From Acidobacteriota bacterium (GTDB taxonomy: Bacteria; Acidobacteriota; Blastocatellia; RBC074), in contig JAFDVI010000024.1 in NCBI GenBank assembly GCA_018269055.1, positions 310,001 to 374,000 on the forward strand: a stretch of DNA of 64,000 nt. Direction: 5' to 3'. Below are positions 11,221 through 21,801 of this stretch, in pieces. The translations under genes were made by a program, and so were the position numbers. The notes beneath the pieces were generated by a model. That model was not told the DNA's origin and did not search any database. It worked only from the letters and a program-made list of their open reading frames with translations. How positions within the stretch are numbered: position 1 is the first letter of the stretch; each line of letters begins with the position of its first letter.

Positions 11221-11715
11221 TTACAAAGTGCTCTTCTTTTCATAGTCATCAAAGGCTTTGAGCAAGCCTTTGATGACTTCCGCCGACGTTTCAAGCATGG
11301 CTTGCGCCCTGGGTTCCTCCACATTTTTCACGCCGATACGAAGTTGGATAACCAGTTCTTTCATCAACTCTTTTGCACCTGCGGATTCCCGCAGCGGGCT
11401 GTCTTCGTGCTGTTTGTCTTCCAGTAATTCGGAAAACAACTCGCGGACTTTCACCCTGGCGGCAGTCATCGCCTTACGCCCTTTCGGCGTCGCGCGGTAT
11501 TCGCGACGCACCTGCCCGCCAGCGCTTTTCCCGGAAGATTGCAAATATCCGCGCTCTTCCAACCCGTGAAGCAACGGATAGAGAGTCCCCGGACTCAGCC
11601 GGTATCCATGTCTTGCCAACTCGTCAATGATGCCCGCGCCGAAAATTGGCTCCTGGCATGCATGGTGAAGGATGTGTAAGCGGATCAAACCGGAATAGAG
11701 ATCTTTGTCTGCCAT
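11221..11715 (-). CDS. PadR-family transcriptional repressor
   Basis: A 164-residue regulator. The N-terminal winged helix (about residues 5-85) carries the PadR signature GAGIIDELARHGYRLSPGTLYPLLHGLEERGYLQ and the wing GGQVRREYRATPKGRKA. A helical dimerisation tail follows (about 90-160), as in PadR subfamily 1. It is the first gene of the efflux operon, and its promoter is overlapped by an inverted repeat, so it probably represses its own operon until it binds a ligand. No clear Shine-Dalgarno sequence precedes the ATG. Confidence 0.92.
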   Translation of the reverse strand: MADKDLYSGLIRLHILHHACQEPIFGAGIIDELARHGYRLSPGTLYPLLHGLEERGYLQSSGKSAGGQVRREYRATPKGRKAMTAARVKVRELFSELLEDKQHEDSPLRESAGAKELMKELVIQLRIGVKNVEEPRAQAMLETSAEVIKGLLKAFDDYEKKSTL

Positions 11716-11728
11716 AATTTCGATTGGG

Positions 11729-11759
11729 AATATCGAACTCCGATTCGGAATCCGATATT
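11729..11759. promoter_or_regulatory. Probable PadR operator
   Basis: A 7-bp inverted repeat, AATATCG (11729-11735) and CGATATT (11753-11759), encloses a second palindrome, GATTC-G-GAATC (11742-11752). It overlaps the -10 box and the region between promoter and start codon, where a repressor would block initiation. Binding by the PadR protein is inference. Confidence 0.5.
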
Positions 11760-11782
11760 ACGTGTATGAGGTTTGTTGTCAA
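11755..11782 (-). promoter_or_regulatory. Promoter of the padR efflux operon
   Basis: On the minus strand a perfect -35 TTGACA (11782-11777) is followed after 16 bp by TAATAT (11760-11755), placed about 40 bp before the padR start codon. Confidence 0.6.
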
Positions 11783-11833
11783 GTTTTGTGGCTGTAGGGA
11801 AAAAATAAAGTTTGGTCTTGAAAAAGTGGAGAA

Positions 11834-12208
11834 TCAGTCAAGCTCAATGGCAAACGAAGCGCGTTCGTGGCCACGAAGTTTGGCAAAAAAGTTCAGAATG
11901 CGCTTGATCAATCCGTATTTGCGGTTCAACAAATCATCTGCGTGTTTGGCCTCTGCGGCGTCGAGCGGACGAGTGGTGGCATCAACCCATTCGCCAGTGA
12001 CGTTTCCGCGCATATCACAAAGAGCAATGCGGACATTCGGATTGTTCTTTAACCGTTTGACCTTGAACGAGTGCGCGACCGTGTAAAAGTACAGTGTTTC
12101 ACCGTCTTGGGCGAACCAGAGCGGAGTGCGGATGGCTTCGCCTGTTTTTCGGTAACTTTCCATGTTCAAGTAGTTTTGATTGGCGAACTGAGCCAACTTG
12201 TTATTCAT
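11834..12208 (-). CDS. PPOX-class flavin/F420-binding oxidoreductase
   Basis: A 124-residue split-barrel protein of the pyridoxamine-5'-phosphate-oxidase-like superfamily, subclass F420-dependent PPOX. Recognisable segments are RTPLWFAQDGETLYFYT, a HSFKVKRLKNNPNVRIALCD strand-turn and GEWVDATTRPLD. The ATG at 12208 is used because AGAGGGA precedes it, although the frame stays open further upstream. Such proteins bind FMN, F420 or haem; the substrate cannot be given. It is divergent from the D-aminoacylase-like gene. Confidence 0.78.
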   Translation of the reverse strand: MNNKLAQFANQNYLNMESYRKTGEAIRTPLWFAQDGETLYFYTVAHSFKVKRLKNNPNVRIALCDMRGNVTGEWVDATTRPLDAAEAKHADDLLNRKYGLIKRILNFFAKLRGHERASFAIELD

Positions 12209-12288
12209 GCGGCAATCCCTCTGTGAACAGAAAAAGTGGCAGTTTGTTGTGTTGATTGGAGACGTAGCAAATCTTATCACTTGTCAGT

Positions 12289-12318
12289 TTGCTTGTCTGG
12301 TCGTATCTCCGCTATAAA
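12289..12318 (+). promoter_or_regulatory. Candidate promoter of the deacylase gene
   Basis: TTGCTT (12289-12294), an 18-bp spacer and TATAAA (12313-12318), 35 bp before the start codon of the amidohydrolase gene. Confidence 0.35.
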
Positions 12319-12353
12319 CCGGCAACAAAAACCCAGGGCGTCAGGAGAAAACA

Positions 12354-13850
12354 ATGAAACAACTCACGCTGGTGTTGATAGCAGCACTAACGCTTTTGGC
12401 TCCGACTCAACAACCAAATTCTGGCGGCGCCAAGGCTCAGGTTTTGATTTCCGGCGGAACGTTGATTGACGGAACCGGTTCGGCTCGACGGATTGCGGAC
12501 GTGCGAATTGCGGGCGACACAATCCAGGAAATCGGCAAACTGAAACCTTATCCGAATGAGCATGTGATTGACGCCAAGGGATTGATTGTCGCGCCTGGGT
12601 TTATAGACATTCACAACCATTCTGAGCGCGGTTTTGCGAATGATCCGACAGCCAGGACGCAAATCCTGCAGGGCATCACGACCATCGCCGTTGGACCGGA
12701 CGGCGGATCCCCATTTCCAATTGCCGATTATCTGGCGTGGTGTGAAAAGCAGCGGTTGGCAACGAATGTAATCGCCTTTGTCGGTCATGCCACGGTTCGG
12801 CAAAAGGTTATGGGAAAAGATTTCAAGCGCACAGCGACCGAAGCAGAAATTACTCAAATGGCGGAGTTGGTCGAACAGGCAATGCGCGATGGCGCGGTCG
12901 GGTTATCCAGCGGTCTGGAGTACGACGTGGGCAATCCGGCTACGACCGAAGAAGTGATTGCTCTATCAAAGGTCGCGGCTCGTTTCGGCGGAATTTACAT
13001 GAGCCATGTTCGTGATGAAGCCGACCTTGCGTTTGATGCGTTTCGAGAAGCCATTCGCATTGGACGTGAAGCCAAATTACCGGTGCAGATTTCGCACATC
13101 AAACTTGGCACGGTCGGCGTGTGGAACAAAGCTGGCGATGCAGTGAAATTGATCGAATCCGCGCGGCGAGCCGGGCAGGATGTCACGGCAGATTGTTATC
13201 CTTATGACGCTTGGCATTCAACGATCACTGTGCTTGTCCCCAGCCGCAAACACGATGATCCCGTGGCCGTCAAAAAAGGGCTGGATGACGTTGGTGGAGG
13301 CGGCAATGTGCTGATCGCCAATTGCTCCGCGCATCGAAATTACGAGGGCAAAACTCTGGATGAACTTGCCAAGACCAGTGGGAAATCGGCTGTAGACCTT
13401 TACATCCAGATCGTTAAAGACGGCGGAGCAAGCGTCGTTGGCAAAACGATGATCGAACCTGACATCAAAACATTTTATCAACAGCGTTGGGTGATGGTCG
13501 CCAGTGATGGCGGTATTGGAATGCGGCATCCGCGCGGAGCCGGAACATTTCCTCGTGTACTGGGGCGTTATGTGCGCGAACAGAAATGGCTGACTTTGGA
13601 AGAAGCAGTTCGAAAAATGAGCTCGTTTCCGGCTTGGCGATTGGGGATAACGGACCGAGGCAGGATCAAAGCTGGAATGAAAGCTGATGTTGTTATTTTC
13701 GACCCGAATCAAGTGATGGACCGGTCAACGATGACTCAGCCAGGAATCGAGCCAGTTGGGATTACTTACGTTTTTGTAAATGGCGCGACAGTTGTCGCTG
13801 AGGGAAATGTGACGGGAGAACGTTCCGGTATAGTTCTGCGCCATCGCTAA
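12354..13850 (+). CDS. Exported N-acyl-D-amino-acid deacylase-like amidohydrolase
   Basis: A 498-residue metal-dependent amidohydrolase of the D-aminoacylase family. A signal peptide (about residues 1-20) suggests export. The body opens with ISGGTLIDGTGS. The metal-site motif is GFIDIHNHSE, further His residues lie in YMSHVRDEAD and VQISHIKLG, and a family signature is SDGGIGMRHPRGAGTFPR near residue 385. The family releases D-amino acids from N-acyl derivatives. Some members act on related amides, so the exact substrate is open. AGGAG lies before the ATG. It is a single-gene unit between divergent and convergent neighbours. Confidence 0.87.
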   Translation: MKQLTLVLIAALTLLAPTQQPNSGGAKAQVLISGGTLIDGTGSARRIADVRIAGDTIQEIGKLKPYPNEHVIDAKGLIVAPGFIDIHNHSERGFANDPTARTQILQGITTIAVGPDGGSPFPIADYLAWCEKQRLATNVIAFVGHATVRQKVMGKDFKRTATEAEITQMAELVEQAMRDGAVGLSSGLEYDVGNPATTEEVIALSKVAARFGGIYMSHVRDEADLAFDAFREAIRIGREAKLPVQISHIKLGTVGVWNKAGDAVKLIESARRAGQDVTADCYPYDAWHSTITVLVPSRKHDDPVAVKKGLDDVGGGGNVLIANCSAHRNYEGKTLDELAKTSGKSAVDLYIQIVKDGGASVVGKTMIEPDIKTFYQQRWVMVASDGGIGMRHPRGAGTFPRVLGRYVREQKWLTLEEAVRKMSSFPAWRLGITDRGRIKAGMKADVVIFDPNQVMDRSTMTQPGIEPVGITYVFVNGATVVAEGNVTGERSGIVLRHR

Positions 13851-13890
13851 ATTGGCTGTCAAAAGAAATCGTTCTTTTGCGAACCGGTCT

Positions 13891-14067
13891 TTACGCATAA
13901 CTTTTGTCGCGAAACACCAGTAGGTAAAGCCCCGAACCGATAAATGGGATCAGCAAGATGATGACCAACAAAACGACTTTAGTCGCCCAATCGCGCCGTG
14001 AATTCATCACATCGTAAATAGCGAAAATGTCCAACACCGCCGCAATTACCCATAACATCGTACCCAT
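13891..14067 (-). CDS. Small PLDc_N-type membrane protein
   Basis: A 58-residue protein with AGAGGATGG before the ATG. Two transmembrane helices (about residues 3-19 and 29-51) end in IPFIGSGLYLLVFRD. This matches the phospholipase D nuclease N-terminal (PLDc_N) domain, which also occurs alone in short proteins. No catalytic HKD motif is present, so it is not itself a phospholipase. Function unknown. Confidence 0.72.
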   Translation of the reverse strand: MGTMLWVIAAVLDIFAIYDVMNSRRDWATKVVLLVIILLIPFIGSGLYLLVFRDKSYA

Positions 14068-14195
14068 AATTCCATCCTCTCTTTCACTGTCCTTTTAATT
14101 TTGTGGCAAACGGAGTGTGCCGTCTTTATCGAACCAACAACCTTACGATCTGACGTCGCGAACTGTTCCTCAATAAACGTTAAGCGAAGGCGGCT

Positions 14196-14666
14196 TCAGC
14201 CTCCCAGTTTCGATCTGACCAATTGATTGACGACTTTGCCGTCAACTGTTTGTCCAGCCAGTTTGGCCATCACAGCTTTCATCACATTGCCGAGTTCTTT
14301 GATGGAACTGGCTCCGGTTTCGGCAATCGCTTCATCAACAAATTTGGCGATGGTGGCTTCGTCGGTTGCGGCAGGAAGATAGGTTTCAATAATTTTGATT
14401 TCGGCGGCTTCCTTTTCCGCCAGTTCGGGGCGACCGCCTTGCTGATACTGTTCAACACTGTCACGTCGCTGTTTGACCAGCGACTGCAAAACTTTCAAGG
14501 CTTCGGCGTCATCAATGGTCGCCGTGGAATCATTCGCCTTGCCTTTTTTCTCGATCTCGAAATTCATCAAAGCGGCTTTAACCATTCGCAGAGTAGAGAG
14601 CTTCTCAGTCTCTTTATTTTTCATGGCAGCGGTAATGTCCTGGTTGATGCGCGCAATAAAACTCAT
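14196..14666 (-). CDS. yqeY: GatB/YqeY domain protein
   Basis: A 156-residue YqeY-family protein. It is related to the tail domain of the tRNA-dependent amidotransferase subunit GatB and is thought to contact tRNA; its exact role is unsettled. Signatures are an N-terminal [18 protein letters not shown] and [11 protein letters not shown], a middle EYLP-like [11 protein letters not shown], and a C-terminal [20 protein letters not shown]. The length matches the family. The ATG at 14666 has AAGGAG upstream and is preferred over a start five codons earlier. The stop overlaps a small hairpin (AGGC-GGCTTCA-GCCT region, near 14188-14202). Confidence 0.92.
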   Translation of the reverse strand: MSFIARINQDITAAMKNKETEKLSTLRMVKAALMNFEIEKKGKANDSTATIDDAEALKVLQSLVKQRRDSVEQYQQGGRPELAEKEAAEIKIIETYLPAATDEATIAKFVDEAIAETGASSIKELGNVMKAVMAKLAGQTVDGKVVNQLVRSKLGG

Positions 14667-14760
14667 GGTTTTCTCCTTCAAGGTGTCGTTCTGATCAATC
14701 GAACTTAGTTATAGGTTGGCGACCCTAAGCTGTCAAACGTGCGTCAATGGCTGTGTTGCG

Positions 14761-14804
14761 CGCTCATGTGAAATTTGTTAGTCTCTGCGTTCCGAGACAC
14801 ATGA

Positions 14805-14807
<3 letters not shown>
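14761..14807 (+). other. Inverted repeat overlapping the tRNA-Leu 5' end
   Basis: CGCTCATGTG (14761-14770) and CACATGAGCG (14798-14807) are perfect inverse copies. Between them GTCTC/GAGAC (14781-14785, 14794-14798) extends the fold. The right arm includes the first three bases of tRNA-Leu, so the precursor could hide the RNase P cleavage site in a stem. Confidence 0.55.
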
Positions 14808-14887
<80 letters not shown>

Positions 14888-15048
14888 CAAGTCTATAAAT
14901 CCGTTCCCACACACGATACATCAGCAGCCTGCCTGCGATCTCAAGCGTTGAGTATGATCGGTGAGAAGGCTCTTCAGAGTTGATGGTTTTCAGCTTTGAG
15001 TAAGTTGGTGAACTGCGGAGCAGCTAATCCGAAGGAAGGTAAACAACA

Positions 15049-16416
15049 TTGAAACAGGAAGTAGTCATCACTGACGTTTCCCAGTGTCAGAAGGACATTG
15101 GCATTGAGGTTTCGGCGGAAGAGGTTAAAAAGGAGTTTGAAAAAACCTATGACGCGTATATGCGGTATGTGAAAGTGCCGGGTTTTCGTCCGGGACGTGT
15201 CCCGCGAGACGTCGTCAAACAACGATTCAGCAAAGAGATCAAAGATGAAGTCGTTGGCCAGTTGCTTCCACATGCTTTACAACATGCAGTTACCGATCAT
15301 CAGTTGCGCATCGTTGGAGAACCGCACTTGAAGGAAATGGAAATTTCGGAGGGCGCGCCGTTCAAATTCAAAGTGGGCGTCGAGGTGTTGCCGGAGATAG
15401 AGCTCAAAGAATACAAAGGCGTGAAAGCTACCAAGCGGGTTGCCCAGGTCAAAGAGGAAGATGTTGATAAAGCGATCAATACCTGGCGCGAGAATTTCGC
15501 CGAATTCGTCCCGATTGAAGACCGTCCATCAAAGGATGGAGATTTCGTATCCGTAAACCTGGTCGGCAAATACCTTGACCCGCAGGAAGAACACGAAAAG
15601 GAAGATTTGAAGGCCGAAGGGATAGAAATTGAACTTGGTGCGGAGGCCACTCAACCTGAATTTACCGAAAACCTGCGCGGCGTCAAACCTGACGATGTTC
15701 GTGAGTTCAGGGTAACTTATCCCGAAGACTTCAATTCAAAAGGGTTGGCCGGAAAGACGGTTGATTTCACCGCCACCGTCTTATCCGTTCGGGAAAAAGA
15801 ATTGCCGGAACTAAATGACGAATTCGCCAAACGTGTTGGGGATTACGAAACCGCTCAGGAAATGCGCGACAAAATCCGGGAAAGTTTGGCGAAGAATGCT
15901 GGGGTTGAAGCGGACAATCGTCTACGGGAAGATGTGTTGACACAGTTGCTTGAAACCCATGAGTTCGATGTTCCAACGGTGTTGGTGAACGAAGGGGCCG
16001 AAAACCGCCTGCGGGATTTCAGCAACATGCTGGCTCGTATGGGAATGCCCGCTGAAGTGGCCAGAAATATCAACTGGCAGGAACGAATCAGCGAGGCAAA
16101 GGCAGATGCAAAACGTGATGTACGCGCAGCACTTCTGGTTTCCAAAATTGCGGATGCAGAAGGTGTCAACGTCAGTTCGGATGAAGTGGATGCGGAAATC
16201 GAGTTGATGGCTCAGTCAACGGGGCAAACCGCAGAACAGGTGAAGGCCCGCTTGACAAGGGAAGAAGCGATTTCTAGTATCGAATCCAGGTTGCGTTATC
16301 GCAAAGCGCTTGATGTTATTTTAAGCAGCGCCGAGGTAACCATCGAAGACATTCCGAGTGATTCGTCGGCAGAACCCGGACAAAAAAGTCCCGAAGCCCT
16401 GGCCGCTGTTGAATAA
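15049..16416 (+). CDS. tig: Trigger factor
   Basis: A 455-residue ribosome-associated chaperone and peptidyl-prolyl isomerase. The N-terminal ribosome-binding domain holds the signature [12 protein letters not shown] (about residues 45-56). The FKBP-like PPIase domain (about 155-245) contains [12 protein letters not shown] and [12 protein letters not shown]. The helical C-terminal arm domain runs from about 255 to 430 and ends in a Ser/Pro-rich tail. The start is TTG at 15049 with GAAGGAAGG upstream. The gene leads a proteostasis cluster (tig, clpP, zinc-finger gene, clpX, lon), a classic bacterial order. Confidence 0.96.
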   Translation: MKQEVVITDVSQCQKDIGIEVSAEEVKKEFEKTYDAYMRYVKVPGFRPGRVPRDVVKQRFSKEIKDEVVGQLLPHALQHAVTDHQLRIVGEPHLKEMEISEGAPFKFKVGVEVLPEIELKEYKGVKATKRVAQVKEEDVDKAINTWRENFAEFVPIEDRPSKDGDFVSVNLVGKYLDPQEEHEKEDLKAEGIEIELGAEATQPEFTENLRGVKPDDVREFRVTYPEDFNSKGLAGKTVDFTATVLSVREKELPELNDEFAKRVGDYETAQEMRDKIRESLAKNAGVEADNRLREDVLTQLLETHEFDVPTVLVNEGAENRLRDFSNMLARMGMPAEVARNINWQERISEAKADAKRDVRAALLVSKIADAEGVNVSSDEVDAEIELMAQSTGQTAEQVKARLTREEAISSIESRLRYRKALDVILSSAEVTIEDIPSDSSAEPGQKSPEALAAVE

Positions 16417-16493
16417 CACCCAAAGGTCGTTAAAAACAACCCGGTGTAATCTGACCAACAGATATTCCTGCCGGAAAAGGTAAAGTAGGCATT

Positions 16494-17099
16494 ATGACTA
16501 ATCCAACTTCCAGTTACTATCCACCAACGGTTATTGAGCAAACGCCGCGCGGCGAACGCGCTTATGACATTTACTCGCGCTTGCTTAAAGACAACATTAT
16601 TTTCATTGGAACGCCGATTGATGACACGGTCGCGAATCTGGTTGTCGCTCAATTGTTGTTCCTTCAATCCGAAGATCCGGATCGGGAAATTTCGCTTTAT
16701 ATCAATTCGCCAGGCGGATCAGTCACTGCTGGTTTGGCGATTTACGATACGATGCAGTTCGTGCGTTGCCCTGTTTCAACGTTTTGCGTTGGACAATGCG
16801 CTTCGATGGCGGCTGTCTTGTTGGCTGCAGGGTCAAAAGGTCGGCGATTTGCGTTGCCGAATTCACGTATTCTGATCCACCAGCCGCATGCTGGCGGCAT
16901 TTCCGGACAAGCGAGCGATATCAAAATCGCAGCCGAAGAAATTATCCGGATGCGTCAGCGGTTAAATGAGATATTGGCCGAACACACTGGTAACCCGCTT
17001 GACCAGATAGAAAAGGATGTTGATCGCGATCGCATTATGAGTGCAATGCAGGCGAAGGAATACGGAATTGTTGATCTGGTTATCAAACAGCGCGAATAG
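16494..17099 (+). CDS. clpP: ATP-dependent Clp protease proteolytic subunit
   Basis: A 201-residue ClpP. The family start is [24 protein letters not shown]. The catalytic Ser lies in [14 protein letters not shown] and His in [12 protein letters not shown], and the Asp lies in the following helix region ([14 protein letters not shown]). Length and motifs match a typical active subunit. The tetradecamer pairs with the ClpX ATPase encoded 690 bp downstream; a small ClpX-type zinc-finger gene sits between them. Confidence 0.97.
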   Translation: MTNPTSSYYPPTVIEQTPRGERAYDIYSRLLKDNIIFIGTPIDDTVANLVVAQLLFLQSEDPDREISLYINSPGGSVTAGLAIYDTMQFVRCPVSTFCVGQCASMAAVLLAAGSKGRRFALPNSRILIHQPHAGGISGQASDIKIAAEEIIRMRQRLNEILAEHTGNPLDQIEKDVDRDRIMSAMQAKEYGIVDLVIKQRE

Positions 17100-17112
17100 A
17101 GCCAAAAATACG

Positions 17113-17160
17113 ATGCAGCGGATGTGCTGATAGAGTTTTAAGCGGCTCCATCTGCTGCAT
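17113..17160 (+). terminator. Hairpin after clpP
   Basis: ATGCAGCGGATG (17113-17124) pairs with CATCTGCTGCAT (17149-17160), with one G-U pair and a 24-nt loop. No T-run follows, so it may be an attenuating or mRNA-protecting structure rather than a full terminator. Confidence 0.4.
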
Positions 17161-17177
17161 TTGTCACTTAGCGGAAT

Positions 17178-17588
17178 ATGAACAGTTATAACTCCTCAGG
17201 CAACCCTCACTCCGGAACCAGTGGCGCTTTGAACCGGCAGGCGCAGCGCCAGGTTTTACGTTGTTCTTTCTGCGGTTTGGGGGAAGGGGAAGTGGCACGG
17301 CTGTTTGAAGGCACTTCCGGGTTTATCTGTGATGAGTGCGTAGACGTATGCGTTCAACTTCTGTATGACTATCGCGAAATGGGGATGAAACCCCCAAGAT
17401 CCAATCAACCTTGGTACAAGAAGCTCTTCAGCGAAGATTTGGCGGGCGTAGCGAATTGCAGCTTTAACGTTCACGATCGTGAAAACCCACAAGGAGAAAG
17501 GGTCTTTCCGGGAGCTGATGCGCAAATCTGCGATAAGTGCGTCAGAGCCTGTGAGGTGTTAAAATCCACCCTGGTCTTAGGGGACTGA
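17178..17588 (+). CDS. Stand-alone ClpX-type zinc-finger protein
   Basis: A 136-residue protein with a complete ClpX C4 zinc-binding module and no ATPase domain. The first module has Cys29, Cys32, Cys51 and Cys54 (LRCSFCG and FICDECVDVC), closely like the N-terminus of the ClpX encoded 200 bp downstream. A second copy in the C-terminal half is degenerate: Cys94 and Asn97 replace the first Cys pair, while Cys118 and Cys121 remain (ICDKCVRAC). In ClpX this domain dimerises and docks adaptors and substrates (family knowledge). A free copy between clpP and clpX could be an adaptor, a decoy or a ClpX partner; this is inference. Confidence 0.82.
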   Translation: MNSYNSSGNPHSGTSGALNRQAQRQVLRCSFCGLGEGEVARLFEGTSGFICDECVDVCVQLLYDYREMGMKPPRSNQPWYKKLFSEDLAGVANCSFNVHDRENPQGERVFPGADAQICDKCVRACEVLKSTLVLGD

Positions 17589-17788
17589 TTCCTCTGCCAC
17601 CACCGACCCATGCCGATGGGCTCGCTTGCGTGTATCAGAATCGGAAATTATGATTGCGCTGCTTTTGAGCGATTTGTAAATGATTGAGTAGTTTGGTTGC
17701 TTGTGGATTTATCCGAACCGTCGTGGCACAAAATAAAAATGGTTCACCTACTAATGTCGAAAACCCAAATTGAAGTGGAGGCCTCGAG

Positions 17789-19030
17789 GTGATGCGAAGA
17801 GGTGAAGACACTTTACGTTGTAGTTTTTGTGGCAAAAGCCAGAACGAAGTTAAAAAACTCATCGCCGGCCCCACTGTTTATATTTGTAATGAATGCATAG
17901 ACATTTGCATTGAGATCATTAGTGACGACGCTCAGCAGGAAGCTGCCGCAACTCGCCCGCCATTGCCAAAGCCTTTAGAGATCAAAGCGTTTTTGGACGA
18001 ATACGTCATCGGCCAGGAAGAAACCAAAAAGAAATTGGCGGTCGCCGTTTATCAGCATTACAAACGTATTGAAATGATGAAGCGGCGCTCGGATGTTGAA
18101 ATCCAAAAGTCGAACATCCTTTTGGTTGGCCCAACGGGGACGGGCAAAACTTTGCTGGCGCAAACCCTGGCGCGGATGCTCAAAGTGCCATTTACGATCG
18201 TTGACGCAACCACTCTGACGGAAGCGGGTTATGTAGGCGAGGACGTTGAGAACATCATCTTGAAGCTTCTGCAAGCGGCCAATGGGGATGTTGAACGTGC
18301 GCAGCAGGGCATCATCTACATTGATGAAATTGACAAGATTTGTCGCAAGGACGAAAACCCCTCGATTACGCGGGATGTATCGGGGGAAGGTGTCCAACAG
18401 GCTTTGCTGAAGATTTTGGAAGGAACTGTTGCCAATGTTCCGCCTCAGGGTGGCCGCAAACATCCTCATCAGGAATTTTTCGTCGTTGATACGACCAACA
18501 TTCTTTTTATCTGCGGCGGCGCGTTTGTTGGTCTGGACAAGGTGGTCCAGCGTAGAATCGGTCAGAAATCTGTAGGGTTCGGCGCAAATATCCGCCCGTT
18601 GAACAACATTGTCAGCAAAATGTCTTCGGCAACCCTGCTGGAACAGGTTCAGCCGGAAGATTTGATTCGATATGGATTGATTCCGGAATTTGTCGGGCGA
18701 CTGCCAGTTGTCGGCACGCTGCACGAGCTGGACGAGGCAGCGATGATTGAGATTTTGACGCAGCCCAAAAATGCTTTGACCAAGCAGTATCAACGGCAAT
18801 TCGAATGGGATGGAATCAAATTGCGATTTACTGACGACGCTTTAAGAGCGGTTGCGCATTTGGCGTGTCAGCGCAAGGTCGGTGCGCGTGGTTTACGCAT
18901 GATTCTTGAAGAATTGATGCTTGAAGCTATGTACATGCTTCCGAGCCAGAAAAAGATCAAAGAATTCATGATAACGGCGGAAATGGTAGAAAATCGCCAA
19001 ACCGACTTTCCTCTTGAAAAAGCTGGCTGA
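17789..19030 (+). CDS. clpX: ATP-dependent Clp protease ATP-binding subunit ClpX
   Basis: A 413-residue AAA+ unfoldase. The N-terminal C4 zinc domain reads [14 protein letters not shown] and [10 protein letters not shown]. Walker A is [12 protein letters not shown], the GYVGEDVE pore loop follows, Walker B is [10 protein letters not shown], and sensor 2 is KVGARGLR. All match canonical ClpX. The start is GTG 17789 or ATG 17792, with GTGGAGG upstream of both. It recognises and threads substrates into ClpP. Confidence 0.97.
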   Translation: MMRRGEDTLRCSFCGKSQNEVKKLIAGPTVYICNECIDICIEIISDDAQQEAAATRPPLPKPLEIKAFLDEYVIGQEETKKKLAVAVYQHYKRIEMMKRRSDVEIQKSNILLVGPTGTGKTLLAQTLARMLKVPFTIVDATTLTEAGYVGEDVENIILKLLQAANGDVERAQQGIIYIDEIDKICRKDENPSITRDVSGEGVQQALLKILEGTVANVPPQGGRKHPHQEFFVVDTTNILFICGGAFVGLDKVVQRRIGQKSVGFGANIRPLNNIVSKMSSATLLEQVQPEDLIRYGLIPEFVGRLPVVGTLHELDEAAMIEILTQPKNALTKQYQRQFEWDGIKLRFTDDALRAVAHLACQRKVGARGLRMILEELMLEAMYMLPSQKKIKEFMITAEMVENRQTDFPLEKAG

Positions 19031-19288
19031 GCAAGGGCGTTCGACAGAGACTGACTCGCCGATTTCGTTTTGACACTGGGCTTTGGGCACAAAGCGAATC
19101 GGCACAATTTCCCATCCACGATTTAAAGTCGCAGTCGGCGGGCTGTGACAATTTCCCAAGCACAAAACGACGCTAAGGCGAGGAAACCGATGAATTTCGG
19201 CTCAATGTTTTCCTTGGCTGATGAGGACGATTGGATTGAGTGTGAATTGGTGTGACAATAGGGTTTCAAATTTTGAGGTTTTACAAAA

Positions 19289-21766
19289 ATGAAAGAGTTC
19301 CACGATGGTACGCCAGATGACGTTGCCCGATACCCAATGGTACCGATTCGTGATGTGGTTGTGTTTCCGCATACAAAAGCAGCTTTTGTGATAGGTCGGC
19401 CATCATCGGTGCAGGCGCTTGAAGCGGCGCTGGCCGGTGATAAGGTGATTTTTCTCGCCACTCAACATGACGCAACGATAGAAGATCCTGCTCCGAGTCA
19501 AATCTACGAATACGGCACACTGGCTTACATCGCCAACAGCATGTACAAACCAGAAGAAGCGACAATCAAAGTTTTGGTTGAAGGTCGTGAACGGGCTCAC
19601 GCGATTCGATTCGATGAGCATGATGGTTACCTGATGGCAACTGTGCGTCGCGCCCCGGTTCTGGCTGAAAACAGCAAAAAACTAGCCCCGTTGGTTTCAA
19701 AGCTTGTGGGATTGGTGGAGCAATATCTAAAGGTCGCTCAAGAAGGAAATTTCGATCAGATTCAGGCTGCGCTGCGGGCCACTAGCCCCGGCCAAATGGT
19801 TGATCAACTTGCCGATAAGATGAAGCTAGATCTTCCCGATAAACAGTCGCTGCTGGAAATTTTTTCAGTTCAAGCCCGTTTGGTCAGGATGGCGGAAATA
19901 CTCGAGATCGAAATTGAAAAAGTAAACCTTGATCGAACCATACAAACGCGCGTCAAGCGCCAGATGGAAAAACAACAGCGTGAGTATTACCTAAATGAGA
20001 AGATCAAAGCGATTCATAAAGAACTTGGCCGCAAAGACGATCGTGCTGAAATCGAAGAACTGAGGGAAAAAATTGAGCAGGCCGGAATGACAGTAGAGGC
20101 CAAAGAAAAAGCTTTGGCGGAATTGCAACGGTTGGAGCAAATGCCCCCGATGTCTCCGGAATCAACCGTTTCACGGAATTATCTGGACTGGTTGCTGGCT
20201 GTGCCCTGGAAAACGGTGAGCGAAGAAAAACGCGACATTTCTCATGCCCAGGAAGTGCTGGATGAAGATCATTTCGGTCTGGAAAAAATCAAAGAACGAA
20301 TTTTAGAATATCTGGCCGTTCGTCAGTTAGTGGAAAAGCCTCGTGGTTCGATTCTGTGTTTTGTTGGCCCTCCCGGCGTAGGCAAAACCAGCCTGGGGCG
20401 TTCCATTGCCAATGCCACTGGCCGTAAGTTTGTGAGGCTGAGTTTGGGGGGCGTGCGAGACGAAGCTGAAATTCGTGGACATCGCAGAACTTATATTGGC
20501 GCGTTGCCGGGGCAAATTATTCAGATGATGAAGAAAGCTGGCACCATCAATCCACTGATCCTGCTTGATGAAGTGGACAAGTTGGGGAGAGATTTTCGGG
20601 GCGATCCCTCGTCTGCGTTGTTGGAAGTTTTAGACCCCGAGCAAAATCACTCTTTCCACGATCATTACCTGGATGTTGAATATGACCTGTCGCAAGTGAT
20701 GTTCATTGCAACAGCTAATGTCCTGCACACAATTCCGCCCGCGCTTCAGGATCGCCTGGAAATAATCAAATTGGGGGGGTACACAGAACGCGAAAAAGTG
20801 GAAATTGCCAAACGCCATCTGGTCAGAAAACAAGCGGAATCCAACGGTTTGAAACCTGAACAAATTACCTTCGCTGAGGATGGAGTGAAGACGCTGATTC
20901 AGTATTACACCAGGGAAGCTGGCGTGCGAAATTTGGAACGTGAAATAGGTTCTATCTGCCGCAAAGTCGCCAAGCAGTTTGTTCAGCAGAGCAATGAAAA
21001 AGAAGCCGGAGTAAGTTCCGATAGATTCAATTTTACGGTTGATGCGGTCTCCTCAAGGCAATTGCTTGGTCCAATCAAATTCAGACCGTTACGCGTTACG
21101 GAGCGAAGTGAAATAGGTTTGGTTAATGGTTTGGCAGTTACTGAGGTTGGCGGCGACGTTTTGCAGGTTGAAACGACCTTGGTGGAAGGCGCGGGAAAAG
21201 TGACGCTGACAGGAAAGCTTGGCGATGTCATGCAAGAGTCGGCGCAAGCGGCGATTACTTATATACGCTCGCGCGCCTCATCGCTTGGCATCACGGCTGA
21301 ATATTACAAAAGCCATGACTTGCACATTCACGTTCCGGAGGGAGCAATTCCGAAAGACGGTCCCTCTGCTGGGATTACTATGGCAACAGCGATGGCCTCG
21401 GCATTGACGCGTATTCCAGTTCATAAAGAAGTCGCAATGACCGGCGAAATAACACTTCGCGGAAAGGTGCTTCCCATCGGTGGGGTAAAGGAAAAGATTT
21501 TGGCCGCGCACCGCGCTGGAGTGACAACCGTTATCATTCCTAAAGAAAACGAAAAGGATTTGAGCGATGTGCCGGCTGATGTGTTAAGCGAGTTGCAGAT
21601 CAATCCCGTTGAAACGATGGACGAAGTTTTGCAGATAGCGCTTGAGCGATTGCCTGTCCTGAGTCCTGCGGTTGGGACTGAGGCGACTCTACCGGTTTGG
21701 CAACAGCCCAAAACGATTTCCGGAATAAACGAAGGCTCCATAAGTGGTGATGTGCTCAATGGTTGA
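19289..21766 (+). CDS. lon: ATP-dependent Lon protease
   Basis: An 825-residue LonA-type protease. The order is an N-terminal substrate-binding domain ([20 protein letters not shown]), a coiled-coil linker, an AAA+ module (Walker [14 protein letters not shown], Walker [11 protein letters not shown]) and a C-terminal protease domain. The catalytic Ser lies in [13 protein letters not shown] and the Lys in [14 protein letters not shown]. It is full length. It lies 258 bp after clpX, with no convincing gene in the gap, and the engB frame follows almost at once. Confidence 0.97.
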   Translation: MKEFHDGTPDDVARYPMVPIRDVVVFPHTKAAFVIGRPSSVQALEAALAGDKVIFLATQHDATIEDPAPSQIYEYGTLAYIANSMYKPEEATIKVLVEGRERAHAIRFDEHDGYLMATVRRAPVLAENSKKLAPLVSKLVGLVEQYLKVAQEGNFDQIQAALRATSPGQMVDQLADKMKLDLPDKQSLLEIFSVQARLVRMAEILEIEIEKVNLDRTIQTRVKRQMEKQQREYYLNEKIKAIHKELGRKDDRAEIEELREKIEQAGMTVEAKEKALAELQRLEQMPPMSPESTVSRNYLDWLLAVPWKTVSEEKRDISHAQEVLDEDHFGLEKIKERILEYLAVRQLVEKPRGSILCFVGPPGVGKTSLGRSIANATGRKFVRLSLGGVRDEAEIRGHRRTYIGALPGQIIQMMKKAGTINPLILLDEVDKLGRDFRGDPSSALLEVLDPEQNHSFHDHYLDVEYDLSQVMFIATANVLHTIPPALQDRLEIIKLGGYTEREKVEIAKRHLVRKQAESNGLKPEQITFAEDGVKTLIQYYTREAGVRNLEREIGSICRKVAKQFVQQSNEKEAGVSSDRFNFTVDAVSSRQLLGPIKFRPLRVTERSEIGLVNGLAVTEVGGDVLQVETTLVEGAGKVTLTGKLGDVMQESAQAAITYIRSRASSLGITAEYYKSHDLHIHVPEGAIPKDGPSAGITMATAMASALTRIPVHKEVAMTGEITLRGKVLPIGGVKEKILAAHRAGVTTVIIPKENEKDLSDVPADVLSELQINPVETMDEVLQIALERLPVLSPAVGTEATLPVWQQPKTISGINEGSISGDVLNG

Positions 21767-21801
21767 GATGTTCCGAAGCGCCTTCGGATTCAGGCTTGCT
21801 T

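Noticed and set aside
19031-19288. Small gene between clpX and lon
   Set aside because: Only minus-strand frames without start signals or domains; treated as intergenic.
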